From: Ceratodon purpureus
Taxonomy: Eukaryota > Streptophyta > Bryopsida > Pseudoditrichales > Ditrichaceae
DNA length: 64,000 nt
Direction: 5' to 3'
Assembly: GCA_014871385.1 (NCBI GenBank)
Contig: CM026423.1
Span: 10,285,952 to 10,349,951 of the forward strand
Below the pieces are notes generated by a model that made no database searches, had not been told where the DNA came from, and saw only the letters and a list, made by a program, of their open reading frames with translations. Position numbers and translations under genes: made by a program. Positions 1-11,800 of this stretch are shown here, one piece after another. The stretch's first letter is position 1. Every line of letters begins with the position of its first letter.

Positions 1-74
1 AGAAAGCAGAGTTAGTAACTACATAGCGAGTAGAGGTGGCAGAATCCATTAGATGTCAAAATATAGGAACAAAC

Positions 75-3000
75 CTTGCGAATGAAGTCTTGAGTCTTGA
101 TCCAATCCGGGTCGCCCCCTTTATTCTCCTGTCTCCTATTTCGCCGTAACAAGGAATCCACAGATGAGTTGAAGACGGAAACATGTGTGGAAATCGAAGC
201 TCCAGCTGAAGAAGTTGTTTGAGGATATAGTTTGGCCTTCCTCTGCTGAAGGAGACCTCTGGTGATCTCCGAAGCACTGATCGATGAAGGAGCCGGCGAA
301 GAAGCTGGAGAAGGGTTCGTAACGACAATACCCGGAGAGGGCTGTGGTGCCTTCTCAGTTGGCGCGGAAGACTCCGCACCAGTTTGCTGTGATGCCTCTG
401 AACGAGAACCCAGAGATTTCAGTCGCCTTCCTCTCCCTCTCTTCGGTGGAGGAGCAGAAGACTGATCCTGCTCTCCTTCAGGACGTTCTGCATCATCCAC
501 GGAGTCCTCCGCCACAACCTCACCTCCATCGTGTAGAGTCTTGATGTCCGCCTCTGAGTCAATCGTGAAACCACGAGAGCAATCAAGATACCAGCATCCC
601 TCAAGCAAGTGAGGAGCTTTGTACCTTTTCAACTGTTGGGGAGAATAGATACACTGGTCCGAGGTTTTCGACGTCCAAGAAAGGAAGTAGCTTGGGAACT
701 GATGAACCTTGATTACCCCCTTCAGAACAAGCTCTCGCTTGAAGTACCTATGTAAACCAATATGTAGAAGGTTAGTATGAAAGAGATAGAGAGACCTCGT
801 TATGGAATTTGAATCTGATTAAGAGGAATGTATCGTACCGGTAAGTGACCCGCTTGACAACTTGGGCGGTTCCAGGAAATTTAGAAAAAATGGACTTCTT
901 GTCGAAGGGCTTATCTGCTGATTTTCCAATGAACGTAGGGAAGGCCTTGTCCCACAAGAGAATACGTGAACTCTCCACATAATCGCCCGGCTGTTGGACA
1001 TCAGGAAATGCCATCCAATTTATATCGAGGTTCTCCGTCTTGAATATGTCCTCGACTTCGTGGATGACGGCTTCCTCCAGCTGTAATACAAAATTGATAT
1101 AATTAGCAACGAAGAAGGAATTCGGTAAAAAAATAAAGGAACAAGTACTTGGAATGGATTTCTTATAAAAATTACCCCAGCCCAGAATGAAGCTTTGTTC
1201 AGCCATGGGTCGAAGTCGGTGTCTTTGAATTCAGATGGCAGAAATCTGTAAGACGTTCGAGCACTCGGGGATGAGTTCCACCACTTCAACCAACGAGCCT
1301 TGTATTTGGGCTCAACGGCCGCAGGAACAATCTTCTGAAGCTTATCCACTGACATCTCAGGCTTATTGTTGAGACTGAAATGGCGATTAATCTGCAGGAA
1401 TTACCGAAGTTTGAGAAAGATAAATACAGAAATTATTGAAGTCATGCGAAACAGCGAATTGAACAATGATCAGTGAGTCACCTCATTGAGGAAGTCGTCA
1501 CCATTCTTGGGATTTGCAATAGCCAAGTACTTGGTGAAGTCCTTCTTCTTGATGGCTTCGACCATTCTCTCTGATGCCTCATTCATAACATCCCAAACTG
1601 CACTTGCAGACTGCTCATCCTTAGGTGTCTTCATGCGGTAGGCATTGGCTGCTTCATCGGAGGCCGCTGCGAGTTCCCGCTGTAGAAAGAGAATTCAGAC
1701 TTAGGAAATTCCATGAGTATTGAATAATAAGAAGCAAATAGAGAGAGGAAGTAGGACTTACTCGGTACAAAAATGCGATGAAAATTTTAGTTGTCAAGGG
1801 AAACCAGGAGGGATTAGGTGGCTTGTTCTTCAAACAGACGTCATACTCTTGAGGACTGAGGAGGTCTTTGAATTCCTCCAGCTTCATCATTCCGAAAGAG
1901 CGGATTCGAAATAGTTTTGCAGGGAGATTACTCTTGACGTGGTCATTCTCAGTCGACCTGAAAATAAACCAAAAAAAATTATGATGAATAAAAGAGATGA
2001 GATAAAGTAACAAATGAAAAACAGGAGAAAAGAAACAAGTACTTACCAGTTGATGTCGTGCATTGCGTGAAGAAGATTGCCAACGTGGCCACGGGGGTCG
2101 AGTACTATGCAGTGCACAGAGATGTGCCAAGACGGGTCGTCTGCATGATGCTTGTTGATATGACGAAGCCATGCTGAGAGGCGATGGTTACCTTCCCAGA
2201 CAAAGAACATCTTCCCCGAGAATTGAGAGTAGTCCTCGTCACTTTGAAGGTCAAATTCGAAGGCATCATTCGCGTCCCTCCATAATGGGCTCCATCTAGC
2301 CATGACCTCATCCGTAACATCTCGCGTTTGCTCTTCGTTGTTGTACATGGAGATGTACATGACGCGGTCGCCATCTCTATACCCCTTCACGAACTCCCGC
2401 TCCAAATGCTGCACACCCACTTCGCCCACTGGTCTGACCTTTGCCATTGGGATCATCCGACACAGGGGCACCAACATTCGGGCCTTCTGCGATGGCTTGA
2501 TCCTGAGCTTGTTGATGACGGCGTTAGAGTCCACCTTGTATAAGGTCTGATGTTCTAATTCCCCTTCTGTAGCAGTCTTCAAGTTTATCGGACAAGATGG
2601 TTTCACCAAAACATCTTGTGTTTGCGTAACCTGCGAGGGGGTGCGCAAATTAGGAAAACAAGCACAATCGAAGAAAGTCATGCAAAGTAGACAAGTATGT
2701 AAAAGAAAGTAACAATATATCTTCATACTGTCATCTCTCTTTTAACAACTCAATCATCATCTGTGATTGATAGAACTATCTACGTGAGGATCGACTATAG
2801 TACTCCTTAGACTGTCTACAGTTCCAGTGACGGCGCCTCCTCCAAAATCGCCTGGTCTGTTGGACTGGGCACGGTAGAATAGCCGGCAGAGCAAAGACGA
2901 CATGGGCTGGCCTCCTGACTCGAATCGGCGAGGAAGGAGAGGGTGGAGACATCGGCGGGGAGCCCTGTGGAGGAGAAGTGGGCATATAGCCCGGGGAGGT

Positions 3001-3404
3001 AGGCTCATACACCGGGGATGTAGGCATGTACACTGGAGAGGTAGGCATGTACACTGGAGAGGTAGGCATGTACTGTGGAGAGTGGACCTGAAGAGGTCCA
3101 CTTTCCACACCTACAGGGTCGGCTACATCACAGGTACAGTGGTACTGATCAAATGAATCCGAAAGATCGGAAACATTGATGACAGAAATGGGGGAAGTAG
3201 CGGACATCTCAGGAGCATCGGATGATACCTACATTAGGAGAAATGAAGAGATGATCAACTGCCCTAATTAAAAGAGTAGGAAACAAAGAAGGGAAGAGGG
3301 CGAATAGAACTCAACATCATAAACATAAATAAGGAATATAAATTGTAGATTGAATGAAATACCTCAGTTTCTGCTGGCGTAGGGTCTTGACGTTCGCTCC
3401 CCAT
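75..3404 (-). CDS. Unknown multi-exon protein with CTD-like heptads and a possible ParB-like domain (3' end outside window)
   Basis: Eight exons can be joined in one frame on the minus strand: 3404-3363, 3228-2920, 2630-2047, 1957-1762, 1679-1482, 1391-1176, 1080-839 and 747-75, all with GT/AG borders and matching phases, giving about 820 residues before the gene leaves the window. The N-terminal part holds five heptads of the form Y-x-P-T-S-P-x, like the RNA polymerase II tail but with Met or Glu at position 2. Exon 3 has a segment (IPMAKVRPVG, then FVWEGNHRLSAW, then a beta-like stretch) that resembles the order of elements in ParB/sulfiredoxin-fold domains, whose signature is a DG-x-HR box. 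The last exon is Ser/Pro-rich with a basic KRGRGRR patch, a possible nuclear signal. The start is uncertain because an upstream in-frame ATG exists near 3452. The family is not recognised and the function is unknown. It could be a host gene or cargo of the neighbouring repeat-rich region. Confidence 0.6.
2969..3072 (-). repeat. 21-bp coding minisatellite encoding five CTD-like heptads
   Basis: Five tandem 21-bp units in exon 2 of the gene above encode YMPTSPV three times, then YEPTSPG and YMPTSPP. Three units are almost identical at the DNA level, so expansion is recent. The Thr4-Ser5-Pro6 core of the polymerase II heptad is kept while Ser2 is replaced throughout. Confidence 0.85.
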
Positions 3405-3640
3405 GTGATCCCCATCAAAGTCCTTAATTGTAAACAATGTTGTAAGTAACAAAAAAAACAGGAGATTTTAAGATACAAACCAGAAGCTCGAGAAGGCTCC
3501 CTAGAAAACCTTTAAAACTCATAAAGACTTATAAGATTTTTTTTAAGACTTCGTAAATTAAAACCCTTTCAATCAACACAAAAATCAAAGAGGAAAAAAA
3601 TGATACAACTATCAGAAATCCCAAATTGTCCCCCAACCTT

Positions 3641-6600
3641 AACATACAATAACGAATTACATCATCAACAAAGTACATATTCTTATGAATTATTTTATAT
3701 TTAATTCGTTATGAATTAACTAATAACTCAAATAACAAAAAAAAAATAAAAAAAAATACAAAATACCGAAAGGGAGGTGCACCCTCCCGGCCTACTGTCG
3801 TTGACGACAGTAGGTGGGCGGGATTTTTAAATTCTCAAAATTAAAAAAAAAAACATTCAATAACGAATTACATCATCAACAAAGTACATATTCTTATGAA
3901 TTATTTTATATTTAATTCGTTATGAATTAACTAATAACTCAAATAAAAAAAAAAAATTAAAAAAAATACAAAATACCAAAAGGAAGGTGCACCCTCCCGG
4001 CCTACTGTCGTTGACGACAGTAGGTGGGCGGGATTTTTTAATTCTCAAAATTAAAAAAAAAAACATTCAATAACGAATTACATCATCAACAAAGTACATA
4101 TTCTTATGAATTATTTTATATTTAATTCGTTATGAATTGACAAATAACTCAAATAACAAAAAAAAAATAAAAAAAAATACAAAATACCGAAAGGGAGGTG
4201 CACCCTCCCGGCCTACTGTCGTTGACGACAGTAGGTGGGCGGGATTTTTAAATTCTCAAAATTAAAAAAAAAAACATTCAATAACGCAAATAACAAAAAA
4301 AAAATAAAAAAAAATACAAAATACCGAAAGGGAGGTGCACCCTCCCGGCCTACTGTCGTTGACGACAGTAGGTGGGCGGGATTTCTAAATTCTCAAAATT
4401 AAAAAAAAAAACATTCAATAACGAATTACATCATCAACAAAGTACATATTTTTATGAATTATTTTATATTTAATTCGTTATGAATTGACAAATAACTCAA
4501 ATAACAAAAAAAAAATAAAAAAAAATACAAAATACCGAAAGGGAGGTGCACCCTCCCGGCCTACTGTCGTTGACGACAGTAGGTGGGCGGGATTTTTAAG
4601 TTCTCAAAATTAAAAAAAAAAACATTCAATAACTCAAATAACAAAAAAAAAATAAAAAAAAATACAAAATACCGAAAGGGAGGTGCACCCTCCCGGCCTA
4701 CTGTCGTTGACGACAGTAGGTGGGCGGGATTTTTTAATTCTCAAAATTAAAAAAAAAAACATTCAATAACGAATTACATCATCAACAAAGTTCATATTCT
4801 TATGAATTATTTTATATTTAATTCGTTATGAATTGACAAATAACTCAAATAACAAAAAAAAAATAAAAAAAAATACAAAATACCGAAAGGGAGGTGCACC
4901 CTCCCGGCCTACTGTCGTTGACGACAGTAGGTGGGCGGGATTTTTAAATTCTCAAAATTAAAAAAAAAAACATTCAATAACTCAAATAACAAAAAAAAAA
5001 TAAAAAAAAATACAAAATACCGAAAGGGAGGTGCACCCTCCCGGCCTACTGTCGTTGACGACAGTAGGTGGGCGGGATTTTTTAATTCTCAAAATTAAAA
5101 AAAAAAACATTCAATAACGAATTACATCATCAACAAAGTACATATTCTTATGAATTATTTTATATTTAATTCGTTATGAATTGACAAATAACTCAAATAA
5201 CAAAAAAAAAATAAAAAAAAATACAAAATACCGAAAGGGAGGTGCACCCTCCCGGCCTACTGTCGTTGACGACAGTAGGTGGGCGGGATTTTTAAATTCT
5301 CAAAATTAAAAAAAAAAACATTCAATAACGCAAATAACAAAAAAGAAATAAAAAAAAATACAAAATACCGAAAGGGAGGTGCACCCTCCCGGCCTACTGT
5401 CGTTGACGACAGTAGGTGGGCGGGATTTCTAAATTCTCAAAATTAAAAAAAAAAACATTCAATAACGAATTACATCATCAACAAAGTACATATTTTTATG
5501 AATTATTTTATATTTAATTCGTTATGAATTGACAAATAACTCAAATAACAAAAAAAAAATAAAAAAAAATACAAAATACCGAAAGGGAGGTGCACCCTCC
5601 CGGCCTACTGTCGTTGACGACAGTAGGTGGGCGGGATTTTTAAATTCTCAAAATTAAAAAAAAAAACATTCAATAACTCAAATAACAAAAAAAAAATAAA
5701 AAAAAATACAAAATACCGAAAGGGAGGTGCACCCTCCCGGCCTACTGTCGTTGACGACAGTAGGTGGGCGGGATTTTTTAATTCTCAAAATTAAAAAAAA
5801 AAACATTCAATAACGAATTACATCATCAACAAAGTTCATATTCTTATGAATTATTTTATATTTAATTCGTTATGAATTGACAAATAACTCAAATAACAAA
5901 AAAAAAATAAAAAAAAATACAAAATACCGAAAGGGAGGTGCACCCTCCCGGCCTACTGTCGTTGACGACAGTAGGTGGGCGGGATTTTTAAATTCTCAAA
6001 ATTAAAAAAAAAAACATTCAATAACTCAAATAACAAAAAAAAAATAAAAAAAAATACAAAATACCGAAAGGGAGGTGCACCCTCCCGGCCTACTGTCGTT
6101 GACGACAGTAGGTGGGCGGGATTTTTTAATTCTCAAAATTAAAAAAAAAAACATTCAATAACGAATTACATCATCAACAAAGTACATATTCTTATGAATT
6201 ATTTTATATTTAATTCGTTATGAATTAACTAATAACTCAAATAAAAAAAAAAAATTAAAAAAAATACAAAATACCAAAAGGAAGGTGCACCCTCCCGGCC
6301 TACTGTCGTTGACGACAGTAGGTGGGCGGGATTTTTTAATTCTCAAAATTAAAAAAAAAAACATTCAATAACTCAAATAACAAAAAAAAAATAAAAAAAA
6401 ATACAAAATACCGAAAGGGAGGTGCACCCTCCCGGCCTACTGTCGTTGACGACAGTAGGTGGGCGGGATTTTTTAATTCTCAAAATTAAAAAAAAAAACA
6501 TTCAATAACGAATTACATCATCAACAAAGTACATATTCTTATGAATTATTTTATATTTAATTCGTTATGAATTGACAAATAACTCAAATAACAAAAAAAA

Positions 6601-6758
6601 AATAAAAAAAAATACAAAATACCGAAAGGGAGGTGCACCCTCCCGGCCTACTGTCGTTGACGACAGTAGGTGGGCGGGATTTTTAAATTCTCAAAATTAA
6701 AAAAAAAAACATTCAATAACTCAAATAACAAAAAAAAAATAAAAAAAAATACAAAATA
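3641..6758. repeat. Hierarchical tandem array of 17 hairpin-bearing units
   Basis: A GC-rich core lies in A-rich spacer. The core has two foldbacks: gggagg-tgcac-cctccc, and an 11-bp perfect stem cctactgtcgt/acgacagtagg with a 2-nt loop. Cores begin at 3791, 4001, 4212, 4349, 4560, 4697, 4908, 5045, 5256, 5393, 5604, 5741, 5952, 6089, 6299, 6436 and 6647. After the second core the spacing alternates 211 and 137 bp, because a 74-bp AT-rich block is present in every other spacer, so the true unit is 348 bp. Shared variants recur every 1044 bp (three units). No coding potential was seen. The array ends abruptly at 6758. Confidence 0.95.
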
Positions 6759-7355
6759 CGCCCCAAGCCGAGCAGCTTTAGTTAGCAGCATGCGAGCAAA
6801 GACAAGCACAAATGTTGAGAATGTCCAAGCAGCATCAAGCAAAGCCAAACCCAAATACCGAAGCGAAACCCCATTAAAACCAAGAAATTCCCAAGGGAAA
6901 CCCTATCAAAAACCCGAATACTGAAGCAGAATCCTTGAGACCGCAACCTCTAGAAACGCCTTAATCCACTTTCCTCAATCCAGAACACCAATTTCAGACT
7001 CATAACTCGAATCACAATGATTTCTACAAAGACAAACTCTGTCGACCCGTACAACATGCTTGAATGACCAGAATTCAATACCCCAAGGCTTCATCTCCGT
7101 GCAATCGAGTACTGCTCCAACATTCAAACCCCAGCACATTTGAAACGAGTATTGACCCACTCCCCCCACCTCCAACCCGCAACCAAGAAAATATCGCAAG
7201 CCACTAACCCACAACCCAGACAACCCACAACCTAGATCACATCAACATCGATTGACTCCAAGTCAAACCCAATCAACCCGTACATTGGAATCCGTACAGC
7301 CTCAATTCATGACCCAAGATCCGTACAGCAAAACATTCAAACACAAGCTTCTTAC
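6759..7355. other. Stretch between the array and the acidic exon
   Basis: No convincing coding sequence. On the minus strand it directly follows a good splice donor at 7355, so it may be intron of the gene whose first exon is at 7356-7631. If so, that intron is cut by the tandem array at 6758. Confidence 0.4.
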
Positions 7356-7631
7356 CTCCTCCTCGCGGTCTTCCTCCCCATCGTCCCCGTCCGTCCTCTC
7401 CTCCTCCTCATTCGCGTCCACGGGAAGCCCTAGCTGCTCCACCTCTTCTCCTAGCTCCTCCGCGGCCATCTCAAGATCCTGCCCTGCGGCCTCTTCTCCG
7501 TCCAGCTCAACAGGCCCGGCCCTCACCTGCTCCTCTCTCGCAGCCATAGCCTCGCCCCCTTCACCTGCTCCCAATATCTCACTCCTCGCCCTCCTCGCAA
7601 TAACAAGCAGATGTTCGAGCTCGCCACCCAC
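7356..7631 (-). CDS. Putative first exon of an acidic protein
   Basis: An ATG-initiated 92-codon open stretch on the minus strand ends exactly at a strong donor (GAG followed by GTAAGA). The product is strikingly acidic and Glu/Ala-rich, with an EEEERTDGDDGEEDREEE-like end. No following exon could be placed before the tandem array. It may be the surviving 5' end of a truncated gene. The function is unknown. Confidence 0.35.
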
Positions 7632-7860
7632 TGAACCTCTACACGACTCTCCTAATACCCTTATCCTCTGGTTACTCTACGCATATTTTCAAAAAATTTA
7701 CAACCATTTCAGTTCCGCGGCATTTACGTGAGGTTAAGCAGATCATTTGTTACTTTCCCAAAATTAATATACATTTTTTAAATAGTGATGCTTCTACTCT
7801 TTAGAACACTTAATTGATTTAAAGAATGCACAGCAGTCAAGACGGTGTACAAAAGCTTAC

Positions 7861-8319
7861 CTGCTCGGAGTTGAAATATAAATCTGATTGAGAATCCGGC
7901 TCCCCTGTCGAAAATTCATTGAAAGAAATAGAAGGTTGCGGTGACTCTACTCTTTGACTACAATTAAAGACTAATTCCTCCGTCATGGCCTCACGTGCAA
8001 CTCCACTTACGAGTACCTCCAGTTCGTGCTCTTGACTCTCAACAACGGTGTTCTCTAATATCTCTTCCTTCTCCTCCACTATAGACTCGAGAATGAGTTT
8101 GCGAATGCTACAGAACTTCAATGCTATAGGCAGGCCGACTCCTCTCCTTTTTACAGGTGCACTCAAATTGTCACCTTCAAAAACTACCTTCTTACGTAAT
8201 GCTCTCCTCTTTCTAGCTCTCCTATCCGTGAAATCTGTACCACCTGGTTTTCTTCTAGGTTTAGGAGTGACATAAGTGGAGGGAGATGGCCCTCCACTCT
8301 GCTTCATGTGTCTAACCAC
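7861..8319 (-). CDS. Small basic unknown protein, divergent from the transposase
   Basis: The 153-codon open stretch starts at the ATG at 8319. It may end at a donor (GAGCAG then GTAAGC) at 7861, or read on to the stop at 7837. The N-terminal half is very basic (RRARKRRALRKK), which suggests nuclear or DNA-binding behaviour. It also contains KKVVFEGD, a sequence of the RVxF type seen in PP1 phosphatase partners. The C-terminal half is acidic and Ser-rich. It lies 519 bp from and divergent to the MULE transposase, the position of accessory ORFs in some MULE families. No family was recognised. Confidence 0.45.
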
Positions 8320-8837
8320 AGGAAGGACTCTCTTACAAAAAGACTCTCATGAGAGTTACCTCCCAGCTTAAATACCTATGACGTACCTCTATTTTAATTA
8401 AATCTTAACCTCAAATACTTTCTAAACCACTGACACATTATATACCCACTTTATATTAAGAGTACCAATGATAATTCTATATTAAAGTATAGTTTAAAAT
8501 TTCAGCCCTAAAATAAAAGGTAGAAATCCGAGCTCTTCACTGCTTGCCGCTTTTGAAAATCATTGTTTTAAATGTAGAATTTTAATGACGGCTCATTCTA
8601 ATTCTATAATAAATCATAACAAATAGAATGTGCTCCTGAATTCAAATTATCAATGTGGAGTTCTAAAAATCTTACCTGATATTCTTAGACCTGCAAAAAG
8701 TGGCATTATAATTAGTTAGCGCCGTCTCTAATACATTTTACATTCGTTACCTAACAGAATGAATCATTCTCCAACTACTTACAAGGACATTCCAACTTGA
8801 ATAAAATGATCAACAACGATGCATCATTCCTCTCACT
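8320..8837. promoter_or_regulatory. Divergent intergenic region of the MULE module
   Basis: About 0.5 kb of AT-rich DNA separates the start of the basic ORF (minus) from the start of the transposase (plus), so promoters for both are expected here. No specific motif can be claimed. Confidence 0.35.
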
Positions 8838-11800
8838 TTGTTCTCGCGTTACGCCATTGCTAATACACTCTCTCTTCTACTCTCTCCGTCTGTAAACATG
8901 GGAATGGTGTGCCTGTACGCCCAAGGCATGGGCATCCCTCTTAGGTTTCGCGTAGATGACGATGGTCTTGCTACAGTATCCTCTCTTCGCTTGAGTCTCA
9001 GATTCCATTTCCGTGAGGATTCTATCAGTATAGAGGAGGAGATCTTTGATGACGTTACTGCCGAGGTTACCCACACCCTCGGGCAACCTTCAGTGAGAGA
9101 TGAGAACAACATGTTGCAGTGGAGACTCCTCCCTGGATCCTATAGAGTCTATGGTCTTACTGATTCTCTTATGGCTGCATCCACTGAGATCCTCACCCCT
9201 CGTCGCTCTTCCACTTGCACAATTCAGACTCCCTTACCTCGTGATGTCAAGGTCAAAGTCGAGCCTGGTACGGAGACTTCAGATGTAGAGAAACCTCCTC
9301 TGACCGTCATATCTCTCTCTTCTGATGACGAAGTCAGTCCCGTCAAGTTGGTGCCTAAGGTCCACGCAGATGCTCCTCCTTCCAATGTGTCTCCTCCATT
9401 GTCCCAGGTCTTAGTTAGCATTGTTCCGCTCCTTAAAGAGATTGCTAAGACGCGTGGGTCCAAAAACATTTTGAAGAAGATAGACTATTCCACTATTAAA
9501 CACGAGAGAGTAGAGTACTTGCCTGCGAAGTTTGATGGTCCGGTTCTTTTTGAGTTGCCCCCAGCTGCTGCAGGTTCCTCTAAGCTCGCCGCCAAGTCTA
9601 TGCAGGGAATGGACAAACGATACGACGGACACTTGTGGACCAAGACCATCACAACAAACATCAAAAACGACTTCGGACTCTCTTTTCGAAGTTCCACCTG
9701 CGTCGGATGGCTGCGTTGCACGAATGTGGAGTGTGACTTTCTGAAGCGTGTTCCCAAGATCTTCGAGGTTAACGAGACTGAGTTCGAAGGCTGTACCCTG
9801 CAAGCTTTTCTCATGGATCAGCCTCCTCCATCTGACTCCACGCTAGTGTGCAAGGTATGTAAAGAACCTCCATCATGTGTAGCTACATGCGAGGCTAAGA
9901 TTTATTACGTTGTGGGCAAACCGAATCAGACTAGAGCGTGTATTCACATAGGAACACATGATCATCCAATGAAAGTAGGAGACTACAGAGACTCTAAAGC
10001 AGAGATTAGTAGCTTAATAGAAGAGCAGGTAGAGATGAACAACAAAGCAACAAAGAGCGCCGTTGTCCTGGAGGCGAGCAAACTCCTCATCGGGAGCTAC
10101 CTTCTACAGCCCGAGGATGCACCTCCGAGGAAGCTGACGATGGAGGAGCTGGTTCCTGTTTTGGATCGATGCAAAGACATGGCGTCACCAAACATCCGCA
10201 ACAAAGTCGCCACCTTCAAAAGATTCAAAAGGTACGGAATCATGGACGGTATCACCAAGCTCCGTGGTAACAGTCTCTGGGCGTATGTCCAGGAGAATAG
10301 GTTTCCTGGTCAGGGATCGATGCGTGACAAAGTCTTCCTCTTCAAGATGTCGGAGGTTGGGCCGGGAAGTGGTGTCGACTTGGTCAGCCGAATGCAAGCT
10401 GGTGGCGACTTGGAGAACGCATGGATCATGTTCGACCATGTAAAACGCGTCAAAGACTGGTCGACCATGGCGTGCCATGTGTACGACGCCACGTACTGCC
10501 GCGTGATGACAATCGCCACTTGCGACATGCAGTCTGAGGACACGGACGCCCAGCTCGTCTTCTGGAAAAACCTGAACCTGGTCATGGAGATCAATGGCGT
10601 TGCAGCGCCGAACTTCAAGGGGTTCATGGCGGATAACGCACAGGCGAATTGGAATGCAGTGCGAATCCTTTACGGCAATGGCAACAAAGAAGACCCAATG
10701 GAGGACCGGGAGAGGTCGTGCTTGTTCCACTGGACTCAGAACATGGTGGCGTATACGCAGAAGCACTTCCCCGAAGAACTCTGGGAACAGCACAAGAAGA
10801 TGTGCACTCAGTACAAGAATGCGACCAGCATGGCAGAGGCGGAAACTCTGTACCACGCGTTGCGAGCATGGTGGGCATCCACCGGGGTCGTTGGCGAAAG
10901 CGGGCTCATCAAACTCGATCAGTGGCTGTCATTCTGGCACCACCGCTTCCGCCAATGGGGGGGATTCATGACCGAGGTATTATCTCTGAACTCTGTTTTG
11001 ATGTTTTTCATACCGGAACCCTAAACCCTAACCTACAAAACTCTAATCCGTGAATCTAATGGCACCTACTGTCAAAATTGCAGAAATTCACGGAAGAAGA
11101 ACTCACAGAGATGCCCACCTGTAACCTCGCCGAAACAGTTCACAACAAGTGGCTCCAGGCTTCTGGAAACAACGGGAACGACCTCTACGTTGCTACCGTG
11201 GACGATTTCGTTCGGGCTTTTCTTCAAGTTGTTAACTACTACCAATTCCTCAAAGGTGACGTCGGCGGAACAGGACCGTCCAAGAAGGAACTCAGACTCC
11301 GGATGGCTGAACGCAACGCCAAGAAATGGGGAAATCCTACACTGCTCGATAAGCCCATGCTCGATATGCCAGGCGCGGATGAGTTCTGCACCCGTCAGCC
11401 TATCATGCCAGGAGCGGAAGTCTTCGGTTCACAGAAGCGAAAAGCCGACGTCCCCATCGGAGCTGACGAGGAGTCTCATCGCCCGGACAAGACAAACTTC
11501 TCACGCCCAAGAGGCCCAAGACGTGCCGTCAGGGCTCGCCCTATGCAGATGCCCGTCATTGTGGAAGACGACTCCGAACACGACACCGAGGTACAATGTA
11601 CGCAACCTCCTGCCCAGGAAGTTGATTCCCCTTTACCTTCACCTGTGAACAAGGGCGGCATTCGCCATGTCAACGCGGTTGAAGAAACCAAGGTCGACGT
11701 GAAGGAGTGGCACATCTCCAGACTTCACAAACTTTCTGCGAAGTGCTGCTGGGCCCAGAGAGCTGAAACGAAGAAGAAGTGCACTGAGAGAATCGTCAGG

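Noticed and set aside
2969..3072. RNA polymerase II largest subunit gene
   Set aside because: Only five heptads at an N-terminal position, and no RPB1 core domains in the neighbouring exons.
3641..6758. CRISPR-like array of repeats and spacers
   Set aside because: Spacers are themselves repeats, units are far too long, and the context is a plant nuclear genome.
6975..7223. Decayed DDE_Tnp_4 (Harbinger-like) transposase fragment suggested by LDCTEM and a distant SYESEI
   Set aside because: The match is too short, and the rest of the frame looks like intron DNA.
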